Both the position numbers and the translations under genes were made by a program. Shown piece by piece: positions 10,095-17,697 of a DNA stretch of 64,000 nt; the first letter of the stretch is position 1; each line of letters opens with the position of its first letter. The notes under the pieces were generated by a model. The model ran no database searches and had not been told where the DNA came from. It saw only the letters and a program-made list of their open reading frames with translations. This stretch comes from Caulobacter sp. 602-2 (GTDB lineage: Bacteria; Pseudomonadota; Alphaproteobacteria; Caulobacterales; Caulobacteraceae), in the NCBI RefSeq assembly GCF_011043625.1, contig NZ_JAAKGT010000001.1:496001-560000 (forward strand), given 5' to 3'.

Positions 10095-10420
10095 GGGCGC
10101 GCTCCGTGAACGCCGTTCGATTTCCAGAAATCGCTGACAGGCCGAATTTCGTAGCAGCCGCCAGGGTTTGCCGCCGCAAGCTCACGCGTCGCGGCCACGG
10201 CGTCTTCAAGGTCTGTGCAATCGGCCAGATAGAAGCCCAGCAATTGCTCCTTGGTCTCGGCGAACGGACCGTCGACCAGCAGCGCCGACAGGCTCAGGCG
10301 GCCTTGGCCGGCCAGGTCGTCGCGAACCACGCTCAATCGCGCCATCACGGCCTCGTCATGCGCCGGGCTCCATGCGCCGACGACGTCTTCCATGTGATAG
10401 CAGAGAATGGCGTACAGCAT
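10091..10420 (-). CDS. YCII-related (DGPF domain) protein partnered with the ECF sigma factor
   Basis: A 109-aa protein with the YCII alpha/beta-barrel signature MLYAILCYH, the DGPF motif in LLVDGPFAETKEQLLGFYL, and a C-terminal CYEIRPV. Genes of this family are the hallmark neighbours of ECF42 sigma factors and may modulate their activity. The ATG at 10420 has GGAG eight bases upstream. The stop overlaps the sigma start (ATGA), so translation is coupled. It is the first gene of the operon; the operon promoter must lie between 10421 and the transposon edge at 10547. Confidence 0.88.
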   Translation of the reverse strand: MLYAILCYHMEDVVGAWSPAHDEAVMARLSVVRDDLAGQGRLSLSALLVDGPFAETKEQLLGFYLADCTDLEDAVAATRELAAANPGGCYEIRPVSDFWKSNGVHGARP

Positions 10421-10503
10421 CGCGCGGCTCCGACGGCCCAAGCGCCGTGAGCCTAGGACGCCGTCGTGAGCCGCAGGCCGACATCGGCCACGAAGAAAAT
10501 ACG

Positions 10504-10520
10504 CTCTGTGGCGCACAGAG
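10504..10520. promoter_or_regulatory. 17-bp inverted repeat upstream of the YCII-ECF operon
   Basis: CTCTGTG-GCG-CACAGAG is a perfect dyad with 7-bp arms. It lies about 85 bases upstream of the YCII start and 22 bases outside the transposon target duplication. It could be an operator, but no regulator is assigned. Confidence 0.3.
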
Positions 10521-10541
10521 GCCGTCGCCGTTGACCCGGTG

Positions 10542-10546
10542 GACGT
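10542..10546. repeat. Target-site duplication, left copy (GACGT)
   Basis: GACGT immediately precedes the left terminal repeat and is repeated exactly at 38327-38331 after the right terminal repeat. Five-base duplications are standard for Tn7/Tn402-type transposition. Confidence 0.9.
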
Positions 10547-10570
10547 TGTCACGGGTCACAATTAATGTCC
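10547..10570 (+). repeat. Left terminal inverted repeat of the transposon
   Basis: 24 bases starting TGTCACGGGTCA. They match the inverted copy at 38303-38326 except at positions 13 (C/G) and 22 (T/A). The TGTC...GACA ends are characteristic of transposons moved by DDE enzymes of the TniA/TnsB family. Confidence 0.9.
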
Positions 10571-10706
10571 CGAAAAGCGCCAGTTGATGTCCGTTTTTCT
10601 GTGTAACCACCTTGTCTCATCCAGCCCAATAATTGTGACGGTCAGAGTTTGTGTCCATCACGTTGTGGCTGCGTGTGGACGCCCAAAAACGTCAAAATTT
10701 CTGTCC
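10566..10706 (+). repeat. Left-end subterminal repeats (putative TniA-binding sites)
   Basis: TGTCC occurs in the same orientation at 10566-10570, 10588-10592, 10652-10656 and 10702-10706, each preceded by a T-rich TTNNTGTCC context. The first copy is 19 bases from the terminal TGTC and the second 22 bases further, the spacing expected of adjacent transposase sites in Tn7-like ends. The motif TGTCCCGAAAA at 10566 is repeated inverted at the right end. Confidence 0.65.
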
Positions 10707-10766
10707 TCCGGCGTGGGACACAGATTTGATGAACTTTGTATCTAGCCAGTCGATCGCAAGCGGCAT

Positions 10767-12485
10767 TTGGTTATCGGCGATCGGAGCCGTCGATTGCCAA
10801 AGCTTTCTGCCGCAGATCGTGAGAGCAAATTGCGCACCCGCTTTAGGGTGGCGCTGGCGTTCGCACAGGGCGATTTGAGCAGTTGCGATTATGGCGAAGC
10901 TGCCATCGCTCTTGGAATTTCAGCAAAGACTGTGCAGCGCGACATAAAACGGCTGTTGAAGGCGCCCACGTTTGAGGAGTGGCGACCAGAGAAGCGTGGG
11001 CCCAGGAAGGGCAAGCGGCGTACCTTGCCGGCAGTCTATGCGGTGATTGAAGAGAAGGTATACGCCGAAGCATCCAAGAAACTAAATGTTGCAAAGCTTG
11101 GCCGCGACCTTGATCATATTCTCCATAACCAAGGATTTAACTCAGTCGACATACCGTCTTTATCAACATTGGAACGTATCGTTGAAGATATTGAAGCTGC
11201 AGATCACTCACATTTCGCGCTTCGACGACATGGGCGAAAGGGGCGTCGCGAACACAGCCTCCAAGATGGCTCTTTAAAAACAACGCGGCCCTTGGAGGTC
11301 GTTTGTATTGATCACACGCCTCTAGATCACCGCACATTCTCGCTAGGCGATGAAGACGTCAGCATCCGGCCTACCGCCACTGCTGTGATTGATGTTCATA
11401 CATCTGTATGCTTGGCCGCTTTTGTCTCGCTCTTTCCACCAAGTGCGACAACCGTCGCGCTCGCAATGGCGCTGAGCGCGATCCCAAAAACTGAGATTCT
11501 GCAGGCCTATGGCCTTCCGGGCGAATGGGAAGCGGGTGGCCTTGCGGAGACGCTTTATGTCGACGGTGCCACAGAACTGAACTCCGAGGCGGTGCAATGG
11601 GGGTGCATAGAGCACAACATCGTGCTGCGGCCCGCTTGGCCAGGCCTGCCCGAACGGCGCGGGCTGATGGAGAGATTCTGGGGAACCCTGACCAGTGAAA
11701 TCCACAACTGGGAAGGCACAACTTTATCAAACACAGAAGAGCTGAAACGACATGGTGGTCAGAAGCCTCCGGCTTGGAACCTTGAGGAGGTGCAACGGAG
11801 GTTCCTGATCGCTGCCATGGAATATAATAACGAAAATTATGATGGTCCAAAAATTCCCCCAATCATGCAATGGCGTGAATTGGCGTCACTTGCAGCGGTG
11901 AATCGGCGCATCCCTAGAGATCCGGCAAAAGTATTCATCGACTTCTTGCCCTATAAGACCCGCGAAATAACGTTTGAGGGCATAAAGTTTGAGAACTGCT
12001 TTTATCGATCGGGAGAGCTAGCGAAACTGCGCTATGAAAACGTCAAGAGCACAACGATCCGATATGATCCGCGTGACGTGAGGCAGATCTGGATAGAGGT
12101 TGAGCGTAGCTACGTGGCCATCCCCCGTACCTATCCTAAACAAGCGCCCTCCGAGCTCTTCGCGCTACGTCGTTGGGGTAAGCGACGATCGCAGATCGCC
12201 CAGGAAAAAAAGGACTCCGAACTCCTGCGAAAATTGGCGGCAGCCAAGGAACGTAGGTGGAGTGCATATTTCGGTTTGGACACGACGCGCGATGAGGAGC
12301 CCATTCCATTTGGAGGTGGCCCACCGGAACGCGATCACGATCCGTCTGCGCCATCAGCGCTGTCGTTCCTGCCGCCGGAAACTCCTCCAATACCCCAGGT
12401 GCCTGGCAAACCTCCCAGCGACACGCTGGGACCCGATCTGCCACCGAACTTTTCGATTCCGAGTTTCAAGCCCCGCCTCAAGTAA
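10767..12485 (+). CDS. tniA: TniA/TnsB-like DDE transposase
   Basis: A 572-aa transposase that cuts and joins the transposon ends. The order is an N-terminal helix-turn-helix (IALGISAKTVQRDIKRLL, about 45-65), then the RNase-H-fold integrase core with catalytic Asp in VVCIDHTPLD, Asp in YVDGATEL and Glu in RRGLMERFWGTL, then the Mu-type C-terminal beta-barrel, then a proline-rich tail that could contact TniB. Length fits TniA (about 560 aa). The start is uncertain: TTG at 10767 is the first usable codon after an in-frame stop and has no strong ribosome-binding site. The composition is more AT-rich than the host genes. The next gene begins at the stop codon. Confidence 0.93.
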   Translation: MVIGDRSRRLPKLSAADRESKLRTRFRVALAFAQGDLSSCDYGEAAIALGISAKTVQRDIKRLLKAPTFEEWRPEKRGPRKGKRRTLPAVYAVIEEKVYAEASKKLNVAKLGRDLDHILHNQGFNSVDIPSLSTLERIVEDIEAADHSHFALRRHGRKGRREHSLQDGSLKTTRPLEVVCIDHTPLDHRTFSLGDEDVSIRPTATAVIDVHTSVCLAAFVSLFPPSATTVALAMALSAIPKTEILQAYGLPGEWEAGGLAETLYVDGATELNSEAVQWGCIEHNIVLRPAWPGLPERRGLMERFWGTLTSEIHNWEGTTLSNTEELKRHGGQKPPAWNLEEVQRRFLIAAMEYNNENYDGPKIPPIMQWRELASLAAVNRRIPRDPAKVFIDFLPYKTREITFEGIKFENCFYRSGELAKLRYENVKSTTIRYDPRDVRQIWIEVERSYVAIPRTYPKQAPSELFALRRWGKRRSQIAQEKKDSELLRKLAAAKERRWSAYFGLDTTRDEEPIPFGGGPPERDHDPSAPSALSFLPPETPPIPQVPGKPPSDTLGPDLPPNFSIPSFKPRLK

Positions 12486-12496
12486 TGGAGGTCGAC

Positions 12497-13402
12497 ATGC
12501 GCGCGAACATCATCCCGCAGGCCGCGCGCCTTCTCGAGGCTACGAATGCGACGCGCTTCTCGTTCATTGAACGGGACAAGGTCATCGAGACGCCCATCTT
12601 CAATCTCATTCAAGCGCGGCTTGGTGAGCTGGTCGCGCACCATCGGGTCATCCGGCCGCCAAATCTTGCGATTGTGGGCGTGTCCGGCATCGGGAAAACC
12701 CACGCGATCACTGATTTCGTTGAGCACCGGAAGCCCCGCCGTTCCCCTGACGGACGATTGAAGGTCCCTGTACTGCATGCGCAGTATCCGCCTCTCACGG
12801 ACAGCCGCTGGCTCGCCAGGGCGCTCGTCAAGAAGCTGGGCTATCAACTGGCGCTGCCGCGCGGCGACATGGCAATATTCGAGCTTTTGGTCGATCTGCT
12901 CGAAGAGGCCGACACCCGGCTCATTATCATCGAAGAGCTCAACCAACTCGTCGACTGGCCGCGCGCCCAGGTGCGGGAATTCTACGGCGTAGCTCGCTGG
13001 CTATCCAACGAGTCTCAAATTCCAATTGTTCTGTCTGGCACGGACGAGGTGCTCGATCTCATTGATGGCGATGTCCAACTGACCCGCCGATTTGAACGCC
13101 TGCAGTTGCCGCCTTGGAAGCTGGACGAGACATTCGCCGGCTTCGTGAGTGCATATCTCCAGACCATACCCCTGCGTAACGAAACGCTGATTGACCGCAG
13201 CTTTATCGAGCAAGTTCACGAAGCAGGGCAGGGGATCACCGACACGACGGTGAAGATCCTCCAACGTGCCGCCAAGCGGGCCATTCTCGATGGCACCGAG
13301 TTGATCGAGTCGCGTCACATAATCAGCGACGCGACCCTGCCTCCGCCTACGGCTGGGAAGCGCTTGGTGGCGCGGCGCGTCAAGCGTCGGCGCGCCGCTT
13401 GA
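12497..13402 (+). CDS. tniB: TniB-like AAA+ ATPase, transposition regulator
   Basis: A 301-aa AAA+ protein that probably selects target DNA and activates TniA, as TnsC does in Tn7. It shows Walker A GVSGIGKTHAI (about residues 60-70), Walker B RLIIIEELNQL, and the sensor segment VLSGTDEVLDL. The ATG at 12497 is preferred over one at 12485 (overlapping the tniA stop) because GGAGG lies five bases upstream of it. The stop TGA at 13400-13402 overlaps the tniQ start. Confidence 0.93.
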   Translation: MRANIIPQAARLLEATNATRFSFIERDKVIETPIFNLIQARLGELVAHHRVIRPPNLAIVGVSGIGKTHAITDFVEHRKPRRSPDGRLKVPVLHAQYPPLTDSRWLARALVKKLGYQLALPRGDMAIFELLVDLLEEADTRLIIIEELNQLVDWPRAQVREFYGVARWLSNESQIPIVLSGTDEVLDLIDGDVQLTRRFERLQLPPWKLDETFAGFVSAYLQTIPLRNETLIDRSFIEQVHEAGQGITDTTVKILQRAAKRAILDGTELIESRHIISDATLPPPTAGKRLVARRVKRRRAA

Positions 13403-14412
13403 GAGGGGCGTTCGCTTATGCGCCAACGCCGGCACCCGACGAACTGCTAGGGTCCTGGATCCACCGCGCAGCCCTTGGTCATGGCGTTAGCGGAAGCGCT
13501 TTTCTGCAATCTGATCCCGGCGATGTCGACTGGTCGATTGACGAAGAACTGCTGCGCTGGCTGTCCCGCGGCTCTGGGATATCGATTTCGACTCTGTTGT
13601 CGATGACCATTCCTCAACGGGCGCCCGAGGCAAAGCGCACGGATTTCGCTATGGCTGCAGGACCCGTGTTCCCAGGATGCCATGCCTTTTGCCCGAGATG
13701 CGGCGTGCAAGATCGCCTAGTGCACGGCGAAGTCATTCTTGCTCAAGCAAATGCAGGTCGATGGCGAATGTCGTGCGAAATGCACGGTTTGTTGCTGGAT
13801 GGGGCCGACGACGAAGATGAACTGACGCCCGCATCCAGCCGCAGGTGGAGGAGGCTGTTAAACGGTCGGCTGCCTGCCGGCCGCGAACTTGAGGCGCCTG
13901 CCTTTGTTCTCGCTTTTGAGCGAGCTACGCGAGGAGCAGAGCGAGGGCGTTCGCCCAGCGATCTATGGTGCGTGACGACGCCAGGCGCTTTTCTACAGAT
14001 CGCCCGCCTGGTTTCGAGTTTCGCGCTGCTGCGTCAGAACTACGGCTCGTATGATGGCTCTGCCGCTGGCGCTGTCCTGGGAGGACGTCTGTCATATCGG
14101 ATCGGCAGCAATTCATTTGATCCGGGCATTATTGATCGGGCGCGTACGCGTTCGCGTGTCAGGGCGCTAATTGCGACGGCCATGCTCATGCTGAGCCCCA
14201 GGGGCGCGGCAGTCTTGCGCCTGTCGGAGTGGCCCATGATCAAGGATCAGATTACGTGGCGACGCCCCTCGATCACAGCGTGGCAAGCGGCCTTGACCCC
14301 ATGGCATTGGGCAACATTGGATATGATCGCGCGTCACGTTTCTGATTGGCCCTCTGAACTGCGCAGGTCTGTGCAGGAGATGACGGCCGAACGGATTATC
14401 TCGACGCCATAG
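13399..14412 (+). CDS. tniQ: TniQ-family transposition protein
   Basis: A 337-aa protein of the TniQ/TnsD family, which recognises or recruits target sites. The N-terminus AYAPTPAPDELLGSWIHRAA is the typical TniQ opening. A zinc-binding module follows (CPRCGVQDRL near 98-107 and CEMHG about 30 residues later). The apparent start is a TTG overlapping the tniB stop (TTGA), which would couple translation; the nearby ATG at 13418 is out of frame. The short single-domain form is that of Tn402-type TniQ, not the long TnsD. Confidence 0.88.
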   Translation: MRGAFAYAPTPAPDELLGSWIHRAALGHGVSGSAFLQSDPGDVDWSIDEELLRWLSRGSGISISTLLSMTIPQRAPEAKRTDFAMAAGPVFPGCHAFCPRCGVQDRLVHGEVILAQANAGRWRMSCEMHGLLLDGADDEDELTPASSRRWRRLLNGRLPAGRELEAPAFVLAFERATRGAERGRSPSDLWCVTTPGAFLQIARLVSSFALLRQNYGSYDGSAAGAVLGGRLSYRIGSNSFDPGIIDRARTRSRVRALIATAMLMLSPRGAAVLRLSEWPMIKDQITWRRPSITAWQAALTPWHWATLDMIARHVSDWPSELRRSVQEMTAERIISTP

Positions 14413-14477
14413 CCGCTTGAAGCGGTTGCATGAAGATCGGCGAAGGCTTTCGTAATTTCGCTTGATCAGGAAGGGGC

Positions 14478-14852
14478 GTGGGATTCAGAGTCCTATCCAT
14501 GCAACAGCAGGCTAGACGAGCATCGTTCGCTGATGAGGGGCGTATCGCCTTGTCGGTTCGCTTGCCTCGCACTCTCCATCGACGCATGCGGGAAATCGCC
14601 CTGCGGCGGGATGTGAGAGTGAACGATCTCTACCAGGAGACGCTGGCGAGCTACATGGATAGCGGTCGCGCCCGTCCGGTGCTTCTTTTCTCGCCTCCCG
14701 CTAGCGCCCAACCTGTAACCCTTTGGTTTGCCCCCGACTTCATGGCTAAGTTTCGCGGAGCCATTGAGCAACACGATTGGCTGCCCGGTAGTTTGGTGCT
14801 TACGGCGGTTGTCGAACAGTTTGGCGCCGATCAGTTGCTAGAGGCCGGCTAG
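14478..14852 (+). CDS. Transposon accessory protein with ribbon-helix-helix-like segment
   Basis: A 124-aa protein. Residues 22-60 (IALSVRLPRTLHRRMREIAL followed by RRDVRVNDLYQETLASYM) resemble a CopG/Arc ribbon-helix-helix DNA-binding segment. The C-terminal half (VTLWFAPDFMAKFRGAIEQ) is unassigned. The GTG at 14478 is favoured because AGGAAGG lies four to five bases upstream; an ATG at 14499 is the alternative. It lies between tniQ and the convergent resolvase, so it may regulate tni expression or choose targets. That is inference; I do not recognise a named family. Confidence 0.7.
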   Translation: MGFRVLSMQQQARRASFADEGRIALSVRLPRTLHRRMREIALRRDVRVNDLYQETLASYMDSGRARPVLLFSPPASAQPVTLWFAPDFMAKFRGAIEQHDWLPGSLVLTAVVEQFGADQLLEAG

Positions 14853-14860
14853 CCTCAGCG

Positions 14861-15457
14861 CTATTGCACCTGTGTGGGACGCCTATAGCGTTTGCGCGCG
14901 GCCAGCGGCGACTTCCCCAAAGACCGATATAGCGTCGATCGAGCGACACCAAGCGTGCTCGCTACTTCAGCCCCCGTCGTCTCTGGGTCTGCGAGTAGTC
15001 GCTTGGCGTGACCGAGTTGCTGAGGAGACAGCTTGGCCGGGCGTCCACCTAGTCGGCCGCGCGCTTTCGCTGCGGTCAGGCCGGCAAGCGTTCTTTCGCG
15101 TATGAGGTCGCGCTCCATTTCGGCCATCGCAGCCATGACGTGGAAAAAGAAGCGACCGGCAGACGAGCCGGTGTTGATACCGTCCGTCAGACTCGCGAAC
15201 TGAATACCGCGCTTCTCAAGCTGCGCCGTGAATTCCACCAACTGGCGGACTGAGCGACCCAGGCGATCCAGTTTCCAGACCATGAGCGTGTCGCCGGCGC
15301 GCAGGTGCGACAGCGCTTCAGTCATCCCAACGCGATCGCCTCGGCCACCGCTAGCGTGGTCGCTGAAGATCCGTTCGCAGCCGGCGTTGGTGAGTGCGTC
15401 GACCTGGAGATCGAGCCGCTGATCCGCCGTAGAGACGCGTGCGTAGCCTATAAGCAT
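14861..15457 (-). CDS. tniR: Serine resolvase of the Tn3/TniR type
   Basis: A 198-aa small serine recombinase. The N-terminal catalytic domain contains the nucleophile Ser in MLIGYARVSTADQRLD and continues with VWKLDRLGRSVRQLVEF and MAEMERDLIRERT. The C-terminal helix-turn-helix is TTGAEVASTLGVARSTLYRSL. It should resolve cointegrates at a res site. The ATG at 15457 is the first residue of the conserved fold; an upstream in-frame TTG at 15472 would add five residues. It is convergent with the tniABQ genes, and the res-like sequence lies immediately upstream and overlaps its leader. Confidence 0.92.
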   Translation of the reverse strand: MLIGYARVSTADQRLDLQVDALTNAGCERIFSDHASGGRGDRVGMTEALSHLRAGDTLMVWKLDRLGRSVRQLVEFTAQLEKRGIQFASLTDGINTGSSAGRFFFHVMAAMAEMERDLIRERTLAGLTAAKARGRLGGRPAKLSPQQLGHAKRLLADPETTGAEVASTLGVARSTLYRSLGKSPLAARKRYRRPTQVQ

Positions 15458-15464
15458 GCTCCAT

Positions 15465-15515
15465 TGTCTCAAATCTCGTGCCGGCCGCCAAATGCCGGCG
15501 TTTGATTTCGCGACA
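15465..15515. promoter_or_regulatory. Putative res site for the transposon resolvase
   Basis: Two inverted arms, TGTCTCAAATC at 15465-15475 and the complement of GATTTCGCGACA at 15504-15515, face each other, with GCCGGC repeats between. TGTC-ended arms with A-rich inner parts are usual in resolvase subsites. The location just upstream of the resolvase start is the expected one. Confidence 0.45.
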
Positions 15516-15682
15516 CTGTTTTAGGACCCCTCACGTTGAGGTGAAGATAGGGGAGGGGGTCTCTTATCGGCTGGGTCCTGATAACCAGCGTTTTTCGGAC
15601 GCCACGGATAAGCAAAGCTGCGCCCGCGCGCAGATGCCCTTTGGAATGTCCGCTTAACAGGTTGGCCAAGGCGCGGTTCACT

Positions 15683-16498
15683 TTAAAGAACGCGCTCTTC
15701 AATTGCCTGGTAGGTGGTGCGCACCTTGGCAGCGAAGCCGAGCTTGCGCGACAGAGACCCATCGAGGTGGCCGAAGAAGGGGTTGGCCAGCGGTTGGGAC
15801 GAGGAGGCCATCGGCGCACCGAGCACCTGCATGATCTCGGAGATCGTCATCGGCGCCTCGTCGACTAGGTTGACGACTTGCTTATCCATCACGCCCTTCA
15901 CTGCCAGCTCGACCGCGGTGTGGATGTCCCGGTGGTGCAGCATGCTGAGCCGGCTGGCAGGGTGCCACCCGAACATCTCCACAAGCTTCGGGATCGACTG
16001 GATATGGCCGTCGGCGTCCCCATAGACGAAGCCGAAGCGAAGGATGACCCAGTTCAGGCCACTTTCGCGCAACTCCAGTTCAGCCGCGACCTTGCTGGCC
16101 GGATAGGGCATCTGCGGCGAGGTCGCATCGCCCTCACGCGCAGGATGGGGGGTATCCTGATTGTAGACGAGGCCGGTGCTGGCCATAATCAAACGGGCCC
16201 CTGGGGCGTACGCCTTGGCGGTGTTGATCAGGTTTCGCGTCCCCTCGACATTGGCCTTCCAGATGTCGTCGGGATTGGGGGTGCGCAGCACGGCGGCCAG
16301 GTGGATGATGTCGGAGACGCCGTCCAGCGCTGTCTTGAGCGAAGCAGGATCCAACAGGTCAGCCTCAATGGCGGTCACGCCATCGGGCAGGGACTTGCCG
16401 CCCCGAACGATGGCGCGGCACGGCAAGCCCGCCGCGACCATGCGCTTGAGGAGGCGTGAGCCTACGAGGCCGGTGCCGCCAGTGACCAAAATCGTCAT
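15683..16498 (-). CDS. NAD-dependent epimerase/dehydratase family protein (extended SDR)
   Basis: A 271-aa Rossmann-fold protein. It has the nucleotide-binding motif TGGTGLVGSRLL (residues 6-17), an acidic D at the end of the second strand, VSDIIHLAAVL, and the active-site region MASTGLVYNQ...YPASKVAAE, which gives the YxxxK variant YPASK. It probably reduces or epimerises an NAD(P)-linked substrate. It overlaps the upstream MarR gene by four bases (ATGA), so the two form an operon controlled by that regulator. It is the first cargo gene next to the resolvase. Substrate unknown. Confidence 0.85.
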   Translation of the reverse strand: MTILVTGGTGLVGSRLLKRMVAAGLPCRAIVRGGKSLPDGVTAIEADLLDPASLKTALDGVSDIIHLAAVLRTPNPDDIWKANVEGTRNLINTAKAYAPGARLIMASTGLVYNQDTPHPAREGDATSPQMPYPASKVAAELELRESGLNWVILRFGFVYGDADGHIQSIPKLVEMFGWHPASRLSMLHHRDIHTAVELAVKGVMDKQVVNLVDEAPMTISEIMQVLGAPMASSSQPLANPFFGHLDGSLSRKLGFAAKVRTTYQAIEERVL

Positions 16499-16947
16499 TT
16501 GGATGGGCCTTCTTCAATATGGTTGTGGAGTCGTTCGGTCGCGGTGCGCAGCACACGCGTGACCGTCTCGAGCGTGGCGTCGTCGACGCCCACGAAGGCG
16601 ATTTCGAGAATCTGGGCGATGGGATCGGGCAACTCGTCCCACAGTGCGCGACCGGCGGCCGTGAGGGTCAGGACCCGCTGGCGTTGGTCGTCAGGATCGG
16701 GCGCCTGATCGATGAAGCCCTTGCGAACCAGCGCCCGGACGACCTCGCTCAGCGTTGGCTTCTCGACCTGAAGCAGGGCGGGAAAGTCGCGCTGGGGCGT
16801 GGGCCCGTGGTGGGCGAGCTGAAAGAGGACGTACCACTGCGTGGAGCCGAGGTCGTAAGGCTTCAGGATCCGCTCGATCATGGCGCGTGCGGCCAGATGG
16901 TATCGCTTGGCCCAGGCGCCAGCCGATGCGTGGTTCGAGATTTTCAT
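16495..16947 (-). CDS. MarR family transcriptional regulator
   Basis: A 150-aa winged-helix regulator. The core contains STQWYVLFQLAHHGPTPQRD, the recognition helix region KPTLSEVVRALVRKGFI and the wing DPDDQRQRVLTLTAAG. MarR proteins are usually dimeric repressors released by small phenolic or oxidised ligands. The ATG at 16947 has GAGG five bases upstream; a longer frame from 17004 would run through the operator-like palindromes and is rejected. It probably autoregulates itself and the coupled epimerase gene. Confidence 0.9.
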   Translation of the reverse strand: MKISNHASAGAWAKRYHLAARAMIERILKPYDLGSTQWYVLFQLAHHGPTPQRDFPALLQVEKPTLSEVVRALVRKGFIDQAPDPDDQRQRVLTLTAAGRALWDELPDPIAQILEIAFVGVDDATLETVTRVLRTATERLHNHIEEGPSK

Positions 16948-16959
16948 CTGCGCCTCAAT

Positions 16960-16995
16960 CGTTCGGTGCCGAACGATATAAGTTCGGCACCGAAC
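16960..16995 (-). promoter_or_regulatory. Double palindromic operator for the MarR regulator
   Basis: Two dyads, CGTTCGG-TG-CCGAACG at 16960-16975 and GTTCGG-CA-CCGAAC at 16982-16995, are separated by an AT-rich ATATA. They are mirror copies of one another. They sit 13-48 bases upstream of the marR start, where a MarR dimer would cover the promoter. Confidence 0.7.
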
Positions 16996-17074
16996 GAAAT
17001 GCAAGTCCGCGCCTCTAGAAATCGGTAGGGGACCTCACTCCTTTGAAGCGACGGCGCTGAGTTGGTTCGGTCGA

Positions 17075-17587
17075 TCAGACGCGAGCGGCGCCGATCAGCC
17101 CATCGAGCCAGGCCTGGTGGGCATTGAGCATCGGGTTGGGCGTGGTGGCGGCCAGGTCGCGGGCCGGTTGGCCGTTCTGGGTCTCTTGGGTCAGGACTCT
17201 GACCCGTCCGCCCGGCAGGTCCTCGATCAGCCAGGCGTGATGGACGTCTAAACGCTGCGATGCGTCACCCTCGACCCAGCCTTGCCAGGCGATACGCGCC
17301 GGCTGGCCGGCGGCGGGCGGAACGTGCTCGACCACCTTGCCTTCGACCAGGAAGCCGAAGGTGGTGAAGCCAAAGTGCGCGCCGGCGCTTAGCTCGGGGC
17401 CGGGAACATCGTGGAACACGATGTCGGCGGCGTTGGCATAGTAGCTCGGCCAAGCCGTGGCGGTGTTCAGATAAGGCCAGATCTCAGCGGCGCTGAGACC
17501 GGCGACGATGACCTCGTTGGAGACGAAGTTGTCTGTCGTCCCGGGCAGGTAACCCTCGGGCCAGATGATCGCGTTCATGATGCTCAC
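17075..17587 (-). CDS. SRPBCC domain-containing protein
   Basis: A 170-aa protein with the START/Bet v1 pattern: SNEVIVAGLSAAEIWPYLNTATAWPSYYANAADIVF, then beta strands ending IAWQGWVEG and HAWLIEDLPGGRVRVLTQETQ, then a C-terminal helix. No signal peptide. The start is GTG at 17587 or ATG at 17578, differing by three residues. It is divergent from the LysR gene across 110 bases that hold a perfect palindrome, so it is probably the LysR target. Ligand and role are unknown. Confidence 0.8.
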   Translation of the reverse strand: MSIMNAIIWPEGYLPGTTDNFVSNEVIVAGLSAAEIWPYLNTATAWPSYYANAADIVFHDVPGPELSAGAHFGFTTFGFLVEGKVVEHVPPAAGQPARIAWQGWVEGDASQRLDVHHAWLIEDLPGGRVRVLTQETQNGQPARDLAATTPNPMLNAHQAWLDGLIGAARV

Positions 17588-17654
17588 TTGATGTTGTCCG
17601 CTGGCCGGGCGGATGGGGGTGACGTCCCTGGACGGGGTCCTAGATGCAGCGTAC

Positions 17655-17668
17655 GGCCTTATAAGGCC
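17655..17668. promoter_or_regulatory. Perfect 14-bp palindrome in the LysR divergent promoter
   Basis: GGCCTTATAAGGCC lies 30 bases upstream of the lysR start and between the two divergent genes. It is a reasonable LysR-type operator or a combined operator and -10 element. Confidence 0.45.
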
Positions 17669-17697
17669 AATCGTGTTTCGAAATTCAGGTCATAAGA

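Noticed and set aside
15465..15515. TGTCGCGAAATC (minus strand, ending at 15515) as the right end of a minimal 5-kb transposon
   Set aside because: It matches the left terminal repeat poorly and is not followed by GACGT, while 38303-38326 matches at 22 of 24 positions with the exact duplication. The 15-kb site is better read as res.
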